Source: Dryocola boscaweniae
GTDB taxonomy: Bacteria > Pseudomonadota > Gammaproteobacteria > Enterobacterales > Enterobacteriaceae
DNA length: 64,000 nucleotides
Direction: 5' to 3'
Assembly (NCBI RefSeq): GCF_025215095.1
Contig: NZ_JALHAP010000074.1
Span: forward strand, 62,001 to 126,000
Shown: in pieces, positions 52,961 to 60,175 of the stretch
Layout: each line of letters opens with the position of its first letter
Numbering within the stretch: the stretch's first letter is position 1
Notes under the pieces: generated by a model
The model's input: the letters and a program-made list of their open reading frames with translations, nothing else
Database searches by the model: none
What the model was told of the DNA's origin: nothing
Program-made: the position numbers and the translations under genes

Positions 52961-53871
52961 TTCAAATGCCTTAATCTGTTCATTTCATATGACATATAAG
53001 TAGTTGAAGATTGAATATGGATTATAAGCGCTTGCTTTCCTTTTATCGCCGCGCTGAATAATGCTGCTGTATTTTCAACACCTTGGAAAAATATATCTAC
53101 TAAAACATCTTTTATACGCTGGTCAAAGCTTTGCCAGGAGGGGGCATCAGGTATACGCCGGGATACTCTGCCATAAACGCTTTTGGTATATGCAAGTTTT
53201 TCGCTATAGGCGATTTCAAACAGCCCGATCTGTTGCTGATGGGTAATCTCTCCGACCAGCGGCCCGTACACCTTCACAAATTCACCTGCACGCTTTCCCT
53301 TAAGGCCGGCCGCTCTGGCGCAAAGGCTAGCTTTATACTCCTCCAGCTCCGCCTGCCGCAGCGTGGCGTAGATTTCTCCGGCAGAGCGGTTCCCCATATC
53401 ATAACCCCGCCCCAGCGTAACCTCGGACAAACCCACGGGAGGCCAGTGCAGTATCCGTGAAAAACCAAGCGTCCTATACTGCCGGAACGGCTGCACGGCG
53501 GTCACATAATCAACGCCTTCCGCATCGAAGGTTATCTGTCCTTCCGTTACCGCCAGCGAACCACGCTGGTGTTTCGGACGCCAGCCCGGCGCTGCGTTTC
53601 TCAGGGCTTACATGAAGGCACCGTCGACAGGATGAACCAGACCCGACGGATGCATATGCAGCAAGCGCTGATACCAGCGAATGGCCTCAATGGTCGCCTG
53701 TCCGCACCGCCCGTTTATCTCGAGAACCCGGCCGGTCGCCTGCTGATAGCCGGCATTCACCATCATTTTCTGTATGTTTTTTACATCGTCAGCGGCGTTG
53801 GTGCCGCAGGTTCCGACCGAGGAAAATAACCGCGAGGGATGAAGCAGCACTGGATCTTGATATCCGGACAT
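52957..53871 (-). pseudogene. peptidoglycan-binding/muramidase effector gene with an internal stop codon
   Basis: Read as one frame this would encode about 304 residues: an N-terminal peptidoglycan-binding domain (about 25-75, DVKNIQKMMVNAGYQ ... GRCGQATIEAIRWYQ) and a C-terminal lysozyme-like domain of the pesticin/T4-lysozyme type, with DAEGVDY (probable catalytic Glu), ILHWPPVG and VTLGRGYDMGNRS. Codon 88 is TAA at 53608-53610, with the same frame continuing after it (ALRNAAPGW), so one substitution such as AAA to TAA breaks the gene. A GTG at 53505 could restart only the catalytic part, without the segment holding the Glu. ATG 53871 has AGGGAG upstream. Genes of this layout are often type VI secretion effectors; no secretion gene is nearby. 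Confidence 0.75.
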
Positions 53872-54017
53872 GAAAATCTCCCTTTATTCTTGTCTTCGCA
53901 GAAGAGTGTAATTGCTGTTCTCTGCTATGTCCTGAAAGGGGTTTAAAACAGAATTTTTGCCCGGGCATAAATCCTAGTATGCAGGCGACAAAGAAAGAGT
54001 CTTAATATTTGTTTGCG

Positions 54018-54050
54018 GAACTTGATCTGTCCAACTTTATGGGGTCAGTC
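54018..54050. mobile_element. possible IS3-family terminal inverted repeat remnant
   Basis: Read on the minus strand, ACTGACCCCATAAAGTTGGA followed by CAGATC resembles the common IS3-family end (TGTACTGACCCCAAAAAGTTGGACA). No transposase is nearby, so only an end would remain. It abuts the outer att copy. Confidence 0.45.
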
Positions 54051-54052
54051 CA

Positions 54053-54118
54053 CGAGGCGGGCTTCCGGATTTTTTAGCAAATAATTTTAAAGAATGATTA
54101 TTTGCTCTTCTTGATGTG
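54053..54118. repeat. att site, outer copy (direct repeat of the der 3' end)
   Basis: Bases 54069-54118 are identical to 58519-58568 (50 bp), the segment that spans the der stop codon and last six codons. With two mismatches the match extends left to 54053. It marks the distal boundary of the integrated element. Confidence 0.9.
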
Positions 54119-54168
54119 AAAGGAAATTAAAGTAAATAATCGTTGATTTATAACAAATTTAATCACAG

Positions 54169-54200
54169 GTACATTTTAATGTGTACACCCTTGTGTACAT
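54169..54200. promoter_or_regulatory. TGTACA repeat cluster at the outer end, possible integrase arm sites
   Basis: GTACAT (54169-54174), GTGTACAC (54181-54188) and TGTGTACAT (54192-54200) lie 50-82 bases inside the att repeat. The same motif recurs inside the other end. Confidence 0.5.
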
Positions 54201-54258
54201 AATAAACGCAAGTGCTACTCATTTTGTAAAAAATCCACTCAGCATACAGTTTTGGAGT

Positions 54259-54723
54259 TTATTTGTATTTGTTTTTTATTAGTTCGCCATTTTTTTTCAT
54301 TATGTATATAGCGTCACTTACAGTGAATAAAATATCACTACCCCGACCAGTTTCAACGGAGAATACTCGATTTTTAGCAATGCAATTTGCTTTTGTTTTC
54401 ATATCAGAAAAGCATCTCCTGTCATATTTCCCCTCTTCCTTATACCCATCTCCAAAATCCCAGAAGACAATAGTAAAGTTTCCGGAGGAGGATAGTTTCG
54501 GTATGTTATATTTATCCTTTATCATGTCTTTGTTTTTAAGCCACCAGCTTATTTTTCCCTTATCTGTAACCGGGAAAGCCTTGACTAAAACAGAAGCATG
54601 GTTGCCATCCTCATGAACTGCGACGATTTCCACCGTACGCAGCGACAACCAAAGCCAATATCCCAGCAGCATGCATCCAGTCAGGAAGATCAGCACAATG
54701 GCCTGCTTCTTTTTCACTCTCAT
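54259..54723 (-). CDS. DUF943 family protein, probable immunity partner
   Basis: A 154-residue protein with one N-terminal membrane helix (about 8-27, AIVLIFLTGCMLLGYWLWL) and a periplasmic domain with FWDFGDGYKEEGKYDRRCFSDMK, recognised as the DUF943 family. Members are common in enterobacteria beside DUF3289 and other putative secreted-toxin genes. Its ATG overlaps the DUF3289 stop by four bases. No function is proven; an inhibitor of the partner protein is the likeliest role. Confidence 0.75.
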   Translation of the reverse strand: MRVKKKQAIVLIFLTGCMLLGYWLWLSLRTVEIVAVHEDGNHASVLVKAFPVTDKGKISWWLKNKDMIKDKYNIPKLSSSGNFTIVFWDFGDGYKEEGKYDRRCFSDMKTKANCIAKNRVFSVETGRGSDILFTVSDAIYIMKKNGELIKNKYK

Positions 54724-55559
54724 TTGCGGGCTCCTGTGATTTCAATGGTGGTTTCCATATTAGTCATAAATGGCTTAAAACCAAACTGATTGTATCGCTG
54801 GAGCACAAACCAGATACGGAAAAATCGGAACTGGCTAAATTTAAATTTTGATATATCGTCACTGTCCAGCCCAAAGTGATCCTGAACTTTGTAATGAACC
54901 ACAGCCCGGAAACGATCATTATCAATCTGTAGTGATTTTATGGTGATATGCGTCGCCCAGGTATCGTGGACAGTTATTCCCATACCGTTGAAATTATCCT
55001 GAACACGGTCAAATTTAGGGAGTTTGCCATCCATGATTGCCCCTCTGAGTTCTTCTTTTTCACTTATGGGGTAACATTTATTTTCCCAATCAATTTTTGT
55101 ATTAAAGACTTTTTCCAGCAGTAAGCGAGTACTATTCCCCGGTGAATTATCATTCAAAATATGGTCCTTCAATGCCCTGTCAAGCAACATATGTCTGAAC
55201 TGTGTGCCGCTGGCTTTCTGCATATGAGTAATCATCTGCTTTATTAGCGGCTGGTAAGGGCTGTAAATCGCAAACGTGCGGGATAAGTCCCGGAATTCGT
55301 CAAAGAGTATAGCGGCGCATTGCTGCCGGGTAATTTTCTCCCCTTCGCCACGTGAGCCATGAAACATTGATTGTGGCTGGCTGAACGGGGTGATCTTCGT
55401 CAGCGTGTATGGGTTCGCCCTGGTGGAAACATCCACCAGATGAAAATGCTCTTTGAGCTGGCTTTCGGACAGGTCGCCGCACAGCATATCGCTGGCGTGG
55501 TAGTCGTCCATCCATTTTCGAGTTTTAAATACCGTGCAGGGAAACTGGAGCGCTGGCAT
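54720..55559 (-). CDS. DUF3289 family protein, probable effector
   Basis: A 279-residue protein assigned to DUF3289 on the pattern MPALQFPCTVFKTRKWMDDY, DMLCGDLSESQL and the C-terminal VHDTWATHITIKSLQID. No signal peptide or membrane segment is visible. Family members often occur with DUF943 partners and near type VI secretion loci, suggesting an effector, but no active site is recognised here. It shares an ATGA overlap with the DUF943 gene and is inside the integrated element. No lesion is seen, in contrast to the rest of the element. Confidence 0.72.
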   Translation of the reverse strand: MPALQFPCTVFKTRKWMDDYHASDMLCGDLSESQLKEHFHLVDVSTRANPYTLTKITPFSQPQSMFHGSRGEGEKITRQQCAAILFDEFRDLSRTFAIYSPYQPLIKQMITHMQKASGTQFRHMLLDRALKDHILNDNSPGNSTRLLLEKVFNTKIDWENKCYPISEKEELRGAIMDGKLPKFDRVQDNFNGMGITVHDTWATHITIKSLQIDNDRFRAVVHYKVQDHFGLDSDDISKFKFSQFRFFRIWFVLQRYNQFGFKPFMTNMETTIEITGARK

Positions 55560-56388
55560 AATTTACATTCCTCGTAGTGATAGTCCATGCTGCCTTAGCG
55601 CCGCTAATCATAGTCAGAGCCTTGCCATGGTGTAAATATTCCCTGTTTTATACCGTGAGAATTCGGATTTCTGGACGGTAAAAGAGTTCTGTGGGATTTA
55701 CCGATCCTCAGCAAAAAATCTTAGGAAATCATAGGAGCCCGGTTGACACTTTTTCGCAAAATGCCCTTAGCACCTTAATAAATCTGTATATCGGGTTGAA
55801 ACTTTTCGCGGCCTGACCTTAACATCCTTACCTGACTCTTTCCCCGAAAACCCAGCAGTGACGCGGCTTTATTCGGATTTACGCTTTTACAGTGGTCGGC
55901 CAAAGTGTAAAGCTATCGGTTTCGTTTTCCGGGTAAGGTTGACACTTTTGATGGAAATATGGGGTTTTCTGACTGGCTTCACAAGGAATTGGCGGCAATA
56001 AGCCAGTCATGGCGGGGGGGCAGCGGGGTTGACGCTTTTTCGTCGGGGAGGTGAAAAGTGTCAACCTGCGCGTTTCGTATCTCAGAGATGGTTGACACTT
56101 TGCCACCGGTCGACGTTGGCACATATCACCTGTGCGCTTTTTCGCGCCAGAGTGAAAGAGCTTTAATCCCCTCCGGACTCCAGTTCGCTATTTTTTAGCC
56201 ATAGCGTTAGTCTCCTTAACTTTGTGGTCAGAAGCCCAGTATGTGTTCCCGCGCCGCCGGGCTTCGCTGCTTTTGGTGTATGTCACCAACAAAACTAATC
56301 CTACTACCAAGGTGAAATACACTTCAAGGCTTTTTTCTGCCTTTCAATTGTGTATGCTGACATACACCAAATCATTAGGAGGCGAGGA
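55560..56388. other. 829-base non-coding block with iteron-like repeats
   Basis: No convincing gene is present. It carries six copies of GGTTGACACTTTT-like repeats between 55741 and 56100 and several short GC-rich stretches. Before that, 55600-55740 shows no clear feature. It could be a replication origin or a regulatory region of the element. Confidence 0.65.
55741..56100. repeat. six iteron-like repeats, consensus GGTTGACACTTTTTCGC
   Basis: Copies: 55741-55757 (GGTTGACACTTTTTCGC), 55794-55809 (GGTTGAAACTTTTCGC), 55937-55949 (GGTTGACACTTTT), 56027-56043 (GGTTGACGCTTTTTCGT), 56054-56066 inverted (AAAAGTGTCAACC) and 56090-56100 (GGTTGACACTT). Five are direct and one is inverted, with irregular spacing of 27-143 bases. 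TTGACA inside the repeat is also a perfect -35 hexamer, but no consistent -10 follows. Confidence 0.75.
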
Positions 56389-56577
56389 ATGGTAACTGGT
56401 GCAAAGAATACGAAATCGCAAATGACTACAATTCGAATCCCCCATGATGTTATGGAAGGAATAGAGCAGAGTAAGGACGATGGCGAAAGCACAGCGGGTT
56501 TTTTAGTTGCCGCAGCAAGGGGCGAGATAAAGCGCCGGCAGCGCCGTAAAGCAAAAGTGGAAACGCCAAAGGAGTGA
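56389..56577 (+). CDS. YlcI/YnfO-type small phage protein
   Basis: A 62-residue protein (MVTGAKNTKSQMTTIRIPHD ..., ending QRRKAKVETPKE). The layout of a short basic start, TIRIPHDVMEGIEQ and STAGFLVAAARGEIKRRQRR resembles the YlcI/YnfO (DUF3950) family and ribbon-helix-helix proteins, both frequent in prophages and satellites. AGGAGG lies six bases before ATG 56389, a near-ideal site; the longer frame from 56350 has none. It is the only plus-strand gene of the element I am sure of. Function unknown. Confidence 0.78.
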   Translation: MVTGAKNTKSQMTTIRIPHDVMEGIEQSKDDGESTAGFLVAAARGEIKRRQRRKAKVETPKE

Positions 56578-56598
56578 TCCACACTGGCGAGTAACCAA

Positions 56599-56841
56599 AT
56601 GGCGTGGCCGCAAGCAGCGCCCTTTTCTTTTTGGCTGGAAATATCGGCTCCACGACCACGCAATAGCAAATGCGTCGCCAGCCTGGTATCATCAAGGCCA
56701 CCAGCAACGCTGGCACAGTGGCATCCAGACATACGTTCACAGAAGCGCTCCGGGCATGGGGCGCTTTTTCTTTGGGCGCTATTCATGGTTGGCCTCCACA
56801 CGACGCGACAGCTAACGTTGGGACAGGCGCAACAGCTCTGA
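56599..56841 (+). CDS. possible P4-satellite Ash/Icd-like ORF
   Basis: An 80-residue frame, 21 bases after the preceding gene. The composition (WPQAAPFSFWLEISAPRPRN, KCVASLVSSRPPATLAQ) recalls the short ORFs of P4-type satellites annotated as Ash or Icd-like. A second frame on the same strand (56670-56882, 70 residues) is also open and also recalls this region, so a frameshifted or overlapping pair is possible. There is no good ribosome-binding site. This is a weak call. Confidence 0.35.
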   Translation: MAWPQAAPFSFWLEISAPRPRNSKCVASLVSSRPPATLAQWHPDIRSQKRSGHGALFLWALFMVGLHTTRQLTLGQAQQL

Positions 56842-56847
56842 TTTACG

Positions 56848-57579
56848 TTACGGGTAATCCTTCCCCAACTCAAGCAAAGTGATATTTGTCTGCTCAAGAT
56901 AAGAAAGGTGTTCCAACTGCGCCGTATTCATACTGTCGCGTGGTTCGCCTGCGATGCCGTTCATCTTCGCCCACTGTTTGGCAGTCATGCCGCCCAGCAC
57001 GATACGCGCCAGCATGTTTGATTCGGTGGTGTAATGGTGCTGGAGCGTACGTAGTTTTGCCCCGGTCAGCGCGGTAAGCCTCCAGCGCCGCACACATTGG
57101 TTTAAAGTAACTTGCAACGGTAATGCGGGCTTTCAGTTCCCGGCGCAATGCTGCAGCCTGTTCTGGCGCTCTCCTGCGTAATTCTTCCTCACATTTAATG
57201 AAATAGTGTCTATGGCCCGTCCTTGTTCTGTGCGTTCCACCATCGACAGCTCTTTACCCATACGCAGGGTAATCAAATATTCATATGTAAGCCGTTGGCG
57301 AGTTTTTGAGCTCCCTGGCTTTGGTGAGCTCAAACTTTCCGCAATCTCAAAGTCTGTACCTTCTGTAAAACCATACTCTGCAATTCGGTTTTTTATCCAA
57401 GTGGTAAAATCGCGTCTTACCCCTAATGCTGAATGCAATGTTTTAGCGCTCACAATGTCAGTGGGATGGCGACCGATGACACCGGAAATTACCGGGATCA
57501 TTTCGGCGAAATTCTGCTGTTGCTCGTTTTCAGAGTGAGCGAAGCCCTGACCATTGAGGCCACTATTTTTCATATTCAC
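56848..57579 (-). pseudogene. AntA/AntB-type antirepressor gene with two frameshifts
   Basis: The first 130 or so codons from 57579 encode an AntA/AntB antirepressor domain (DIVSAKTLHSALGVRRDFTTW, then YGFTEGTDFEI and TYEYLITLRMGKELSMVERT). Near 57205 the reading frame shifts: the family continuation HYFIKCEEELRRRAPEQ follows in a second frame, through ALRRELKARITVASYFKPM. Near 57050 it shifts again into a third frame carrying LQHHYTTESNMLARIVLGGM and ending GKDYP at 56848. The three pieces together make one colinear protein of about 240 residues. Such antirepressors control prophage lysogeny; this copy should be inactive. Confidence 0.75.
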
Positions 57580-57701
57580 GTTTTTACTCCGTAATCTTTA
57601 TCGAGTCCGGGAGAAGTAGAGCACTCGCCCGGCACTGCAACAAATCGATCTCACAAGTATTGTTTGCGAAACCTAAGTTACTGAATGAGGATTCTGCTTA
57701 T
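57580..57701. other. spacer between alpA-like and antirepressor genes
   Basis: 122 A+T-rich bases; no feature recognised beyond a promoter that must lie here for the antirepressor. Confidence 0.3.
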
Positions 57702-57917
57702 TTAGGCAGACTGGCGGCGCTCTTCCAGCCACTGATTGATCTCCACCGCATCAAAGGCTGTGATTTTCTCACCCAGCTTTTTTGGCTTCGGTAAAGTGCC
57801 GTTGCGTACCTTCCGATCAAGAGTAGAAAGGCTCATACCCAGCATTTCAGCCAGGCGATATCGGCGAATGTAGCCAGTTGTGGGAATTGCGGATTGAATG
57901 GAAGGTTGGTTTTTCAT
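57702..57917 (-). CDS. alpA: AlpA-family transcriptional activator
   Basis: A 71-residue MerR-like helix-turn-helix protein: YIRRYRLAEMLGMSLSTLDRKVRNGTLPKPKKLGEKITAFD and VEINQWLEERR. AlpA proteins activate integrase or excision genes in P4-like satellites and related islands, acting as an excisionase/activator. The frame is open upstream to 58169, where it joins an integrase remnant, but the ATG at 57917 with AGAGGTAACGGGG upstream starts the AlpA family sequence. It appears intact, while the adjoining integrase is not. Confidence 0.85.
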   Translation of the reverse strand: MKNQPSIQSAIPTTGYIRRYRLAEMLGMSLSTLDRKVRNGTLPKPKKLGEKITAFDAVEINQWLEERRQSA

Positions 57918-57975
57918 ATACCCCGTTACCTCTTGCTGGTGGTTGGTGATTCGTAACGGGGTAATTGGCGGGTGT

Positions 57976-58336
57976 AATATGTAATACTCAGCGGCTAGTT
58001 GCGAAACGTTAATAGCATTCTTCTTTGCCTCGATTTTTGCAACAGCCTCAGCCTTTCGCTCTTGTTTCTCCCCGGCAACGTCATAGCCCAGCGTAACGCG
58101 AGCGGGTAACTCTTTAACAGCCTCTCGCGCCTTACTCAGAGTTATATCAGCATACGAACCAATGACCATGGCTCGTGCCTTGCCAGCAAATTTATAGCGA
58201 AACCTCCAGAATGGACACGTGTAGCTTTTGGAAAGCTCAAATAAAGCCCGTTACCATCGGCTCTACCGTCAAACCTCTCCCCGCTTTTAATCCAAGCCCT
58301 GATCTGAATATCAGTTAATCCAGACATAGCTATCAC
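57976..58336 (-). pseudogene. int: tyrosine integrase remnant (P4-like), frameshifted and truncated
   Basis: From 58336 the frame gives the N-terminal arm domain of a P4-type integrase (MSGLTDIQIRAWIKSGERFD, ADGNGLYLSFPKAT). Near 58215 the frame shifts and goes on as FAGKARAMVIGSYADITLSK, AREAVKELPARV, then EKQERKAEAVAKIEAKKNA to about 57980, where the integrase sequence stops and joins the leader of alpA. The whole catalytic domain with its Arg-His-Arg-Tyr residues is missing. It lies beside the der-side att site, as expected for the original integrase. It cannot be functional. Confidence 0.82.
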
Positions 58337-58354
58337 TCACATTTTCGGCTCTTT

Positions 58355-58446
58355 TGTACATAAAATTTCCGCTCCGTGTACACAAAACCGCTTTAACGTG
58401 TACACAAAATCACGCCATTGTGGATTAGGCACACCCATATGTACAT
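58355..58446. promoter_or_regulatory. TGTACA repeat cluster at the der end, possible integrase arm sites
   Basis: Copies: TGTACA (58355-58360), GTGTACAC (58376-58383), GTGTACAC (58398-58405) and ATGTACAT (58439-58446), between the integrase start and the att repeat. The middle two are followed by AAAA. Same motif as at 54169-54200. Confidence 0.55.
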
Positions 58447-58487
58447 CCTGATTATGCGTTGTCATGCATCGTAATGATAGCTAATGA

Positions 58488-58512
58488 CAACAAAAAAGCC
58501 CGCGAGGCGGGC
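58488..58512 (-). terminator. terminator after der
   Basis: On the minus strand GCCCGC-CTC-GCGGGC is followed by TTTTTTG. It lies 36 bases behind the der stop; since it is left of the 50-bp core repeat, it was probably brought in by the element. The outer att copy carries only half of this stem. Confidence 0.85.
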
Positions 58513-58568
58513 TTCTGCATTTTTTAGCAAATAATTTTAAAGAATGATTATTTGCTCTTCTTGATGTG
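58503..58568. repeat. att site, der-side copy
   Basis: The 50-bp perfect repeat (58519-58568) covers the der stop codon and last six codons (HIKKSK), so integration leaves der intact. With two mismatches it extends to 58503. Confidence 0.9.
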
Positions 58569-60053
58569 CTTGATTAAGCGCTTACGCTTGCGCATCTGGT
58601 TCGGCGTCAGGGTGTTACGTTTGTTGGCAAACGGGTTATCCCCTTCTTTAAACTGGATACGGATTGGCGTGCCCATGACGTCCAGCGATTTGCGGAAGTA
58701 GTTCATCAGGTAACGCTTGTAGGAATCCGGCAGGTCTTTCACCTGGTTGCCGTGGATAACGACAATCGGCGGGTTATAACCGCCGGCGTGCGCATATTTC
58801 AGCTTCACGCGACGACCACGCACCAGCGGTGGCTGATGGTCTTCTGCCGCCATATTCATGATACGGGTCAGCAGCGCTGTGCTTACACGACGGGTAGAGC
58901 TATCGTAGGCTTCGCGTACGGATTCAAACAGATTGCCAACGCCGCTGCCGTGTAGCGCAGAAATAAAGTGCACACGGGCAAAGTCGATGAAGCCAAGGCG
59001 GTAATCAAGCGTCTCTTTTACCTGCTCTCTGACTTCATTGCTCAGGCCGTCCCACTTGTTGACCACGATCACCAGTGAGCGCCCACTATTGAGGATAAAG
59101 CCGAGCAGCGAGAGATCCTGATCGGAGATGCCTTCACGGGCATCAATAACCAACAGCACGACGTTTGCGTCCTCAATCGCCTGCAAGGTTTTGATAACCG
59201 AGAATTTTTCGACGGTTTCCGTGATCTTGCCGCGCTTACGCACACCAGCGGTGTCGATAAGCACATACTCGCGTTCATCACGCTCCATTGGAATGTAAAT
59301 GCTGTCGCGAGTGGTGCCCGGCATGTCGTAAACCACGACGCGGTCTTCACCGAGGATACGGTTGGTGAGCGTTGACTTACCTACGTTCGGACGGCCAACG
59401 ATCGCAAGCTTAATCGGCAAGTCCTGAGGATTAAAGGCTTCCTCTTCTTCCTCTTCGATTTGTTCTTCATCATCGGAAACGATGCCGTTTTTGGCATTGA
59501 ATGCCGCCCAGTAGGCTGCATCTTCGTCAATTTCTTCTTCTTCGGCGCACGGATTCACTTCATCAATGAACGGCATCAGTACATGTTCCAGCAGGCTGGT
59601 CACGCCGCGGCCATGGGATGCAGCAATCGGATGAATTTCACCTAAACCGAGAGAGTAGAAATCAATAACCGCTTGATCCGGGTCCATGCCGTCAGTTTTG
59701 TTCGCCACGAGGAACGTCGGCTTCTGACGCGAGCGCAAATGTTTAGCGATAGCTTCATCAGCAGGCATCAAACCCGCGCGAGCATCCACCATAAACAGCA
59801 CGACATCGGCTTCTTCAATCGCCAGCAGGGATTGTTCAGCCATACGCGTTTCAACGCCGTCTTCCGTGCCGTCAATACCGCCGGTATCGATAGCAATAAA
59901 TTCGCGGCCTTCCACTTCAGCACGACCATACTTGCGGTCGCGAGTCAGCCCCGGGAAATCCGCGACTAGCGCATCTCGGGTACGCGTCAAGCGGTTAAAC
60001 AACGTGGATTTTCCGACATTAGGGCGCCCGACCAGCGCAACCACAGGTACCAT
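58548..60053 (-). CDS. der: ribosome biogenesis GTPase Der
   Basis: An essential double-GTPase acting in 50S subunit assembly. The 501-residue protein has two G domains, with GRPNVGKST at 9-17 and again at 220-228, G3 motifs DTGG and DTAG, and a C-terminal KH-like domain. A long acidic linker (about 170-206, EEEE-rich) is a little longer than that of E. coli Der (490 residues). I chose ATG 60053 to match [17 protein letters not shown]; the longer frame to 60074 lacks support. Its 3' end is the integration target of the adjoining element. Third gene of yfgM-bamB-der. Confidence 0.97.
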   Translation of the reverse strand: MVPVVALVGRPNVGKSTLFNRLTRTRDALVADFPGLTRDRKYGRAEVEGREFIAIDTGGIDGTEDGVETRMAEQSLLAIEEADVVLFMVDARAGLMPADEAIAKHLRSRQKPTFLVANKTDGMDPDQAVIDFYSLGLGEIHPIAASHGRGVTSLLEHVLMPFIDEVNPCAEEEEIDEDAAYWAAFNAKNGIVSDDEEQIEEEEEEAFNPQDLPIKLAIVGRPNVGKSTLTNRILGEDRVVVYDMPGTTRDSIYIPMERDEREYVLIDTAGVRKRGKITETVEKFSVIKTLQAIEDANVVLLVIDAREGISDQDLSLLGFILNSGRSLVIVVNKWDGLSNEVREQVKETLDYRLGFIDFARVHFISALHGSGVGNLFESVREAYDSSTRRVSTALLTRIMNMAAEDHQPPLVRGRRVKLKYAHAGGYNPPIVVIHGNQVKDLPDSYKRYLMNYFRKSLDVMGTPIRIQFKEGDNPFANKRNTLTPNQMRKRKRLIKHIKKSK

Positions 60054-60120
60054 TATAAAAGCCTCATTACTCAATAATTCATCATCAAACGACGCTAAAA
60101 CGCGCCGTTTCTAAAAACAG

Positions 60121-60151
60121 GAAACGGCTCCCGGACTTCAGGAACCGTTTC
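60121..60151. other. intercistronic hairpin between bamB and der
   Basis: An inverted repeat GAAACGGCTCC / GGAACCGTTTC with one mismatch pair, 25 bases after the bamB stop, without a T-run. It may modulate read-through or mRNA stability. Confidence 0.5.
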
Positions 60152-60175
60152 ATACTCGCTAATTATCTGGCAAGT

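Larger units (their letters stand above)
53872..54258. other. A+T-rich junction region holding the far att copy
   Basis: 387 bases with no gene. It contains, in order, the promoter side of the effector gene, an IS3-family-like end (54018-54050), the outer copy of the der-end repeat (54053-54118) and three TGTACA/GTACAT motifs (54169-54200). Confidence 0.7.

Noticed and set aside
52957-53505. Stand-alone 182-residue gene starting at GTG 53505
   Set aside because: The same frame continues upstream in the lysozyme-like domain (DAEGVDY) to the TAA at 53608, so this is the 3' part of a broken larger gene; a restart cannot be excluded.
55741-56100. CRISPR-like array
   Set aside because: Repeats are too short (11-17 bases), irregularly spaced and one is inverted; no cas gene nearby.
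55879-56124. 81-residue minus-strand frame across the iteron-like repeats
   Set aside because: The frame exists only because of the repeats; no ribosome-binding site or family pattern.
56304-56897. 197-residue minus-strand open frame in the element
   Set aside because: It overlaps the better supported plus-strand small gene with AGGAGG (56389-56577) and shows no family pattern.
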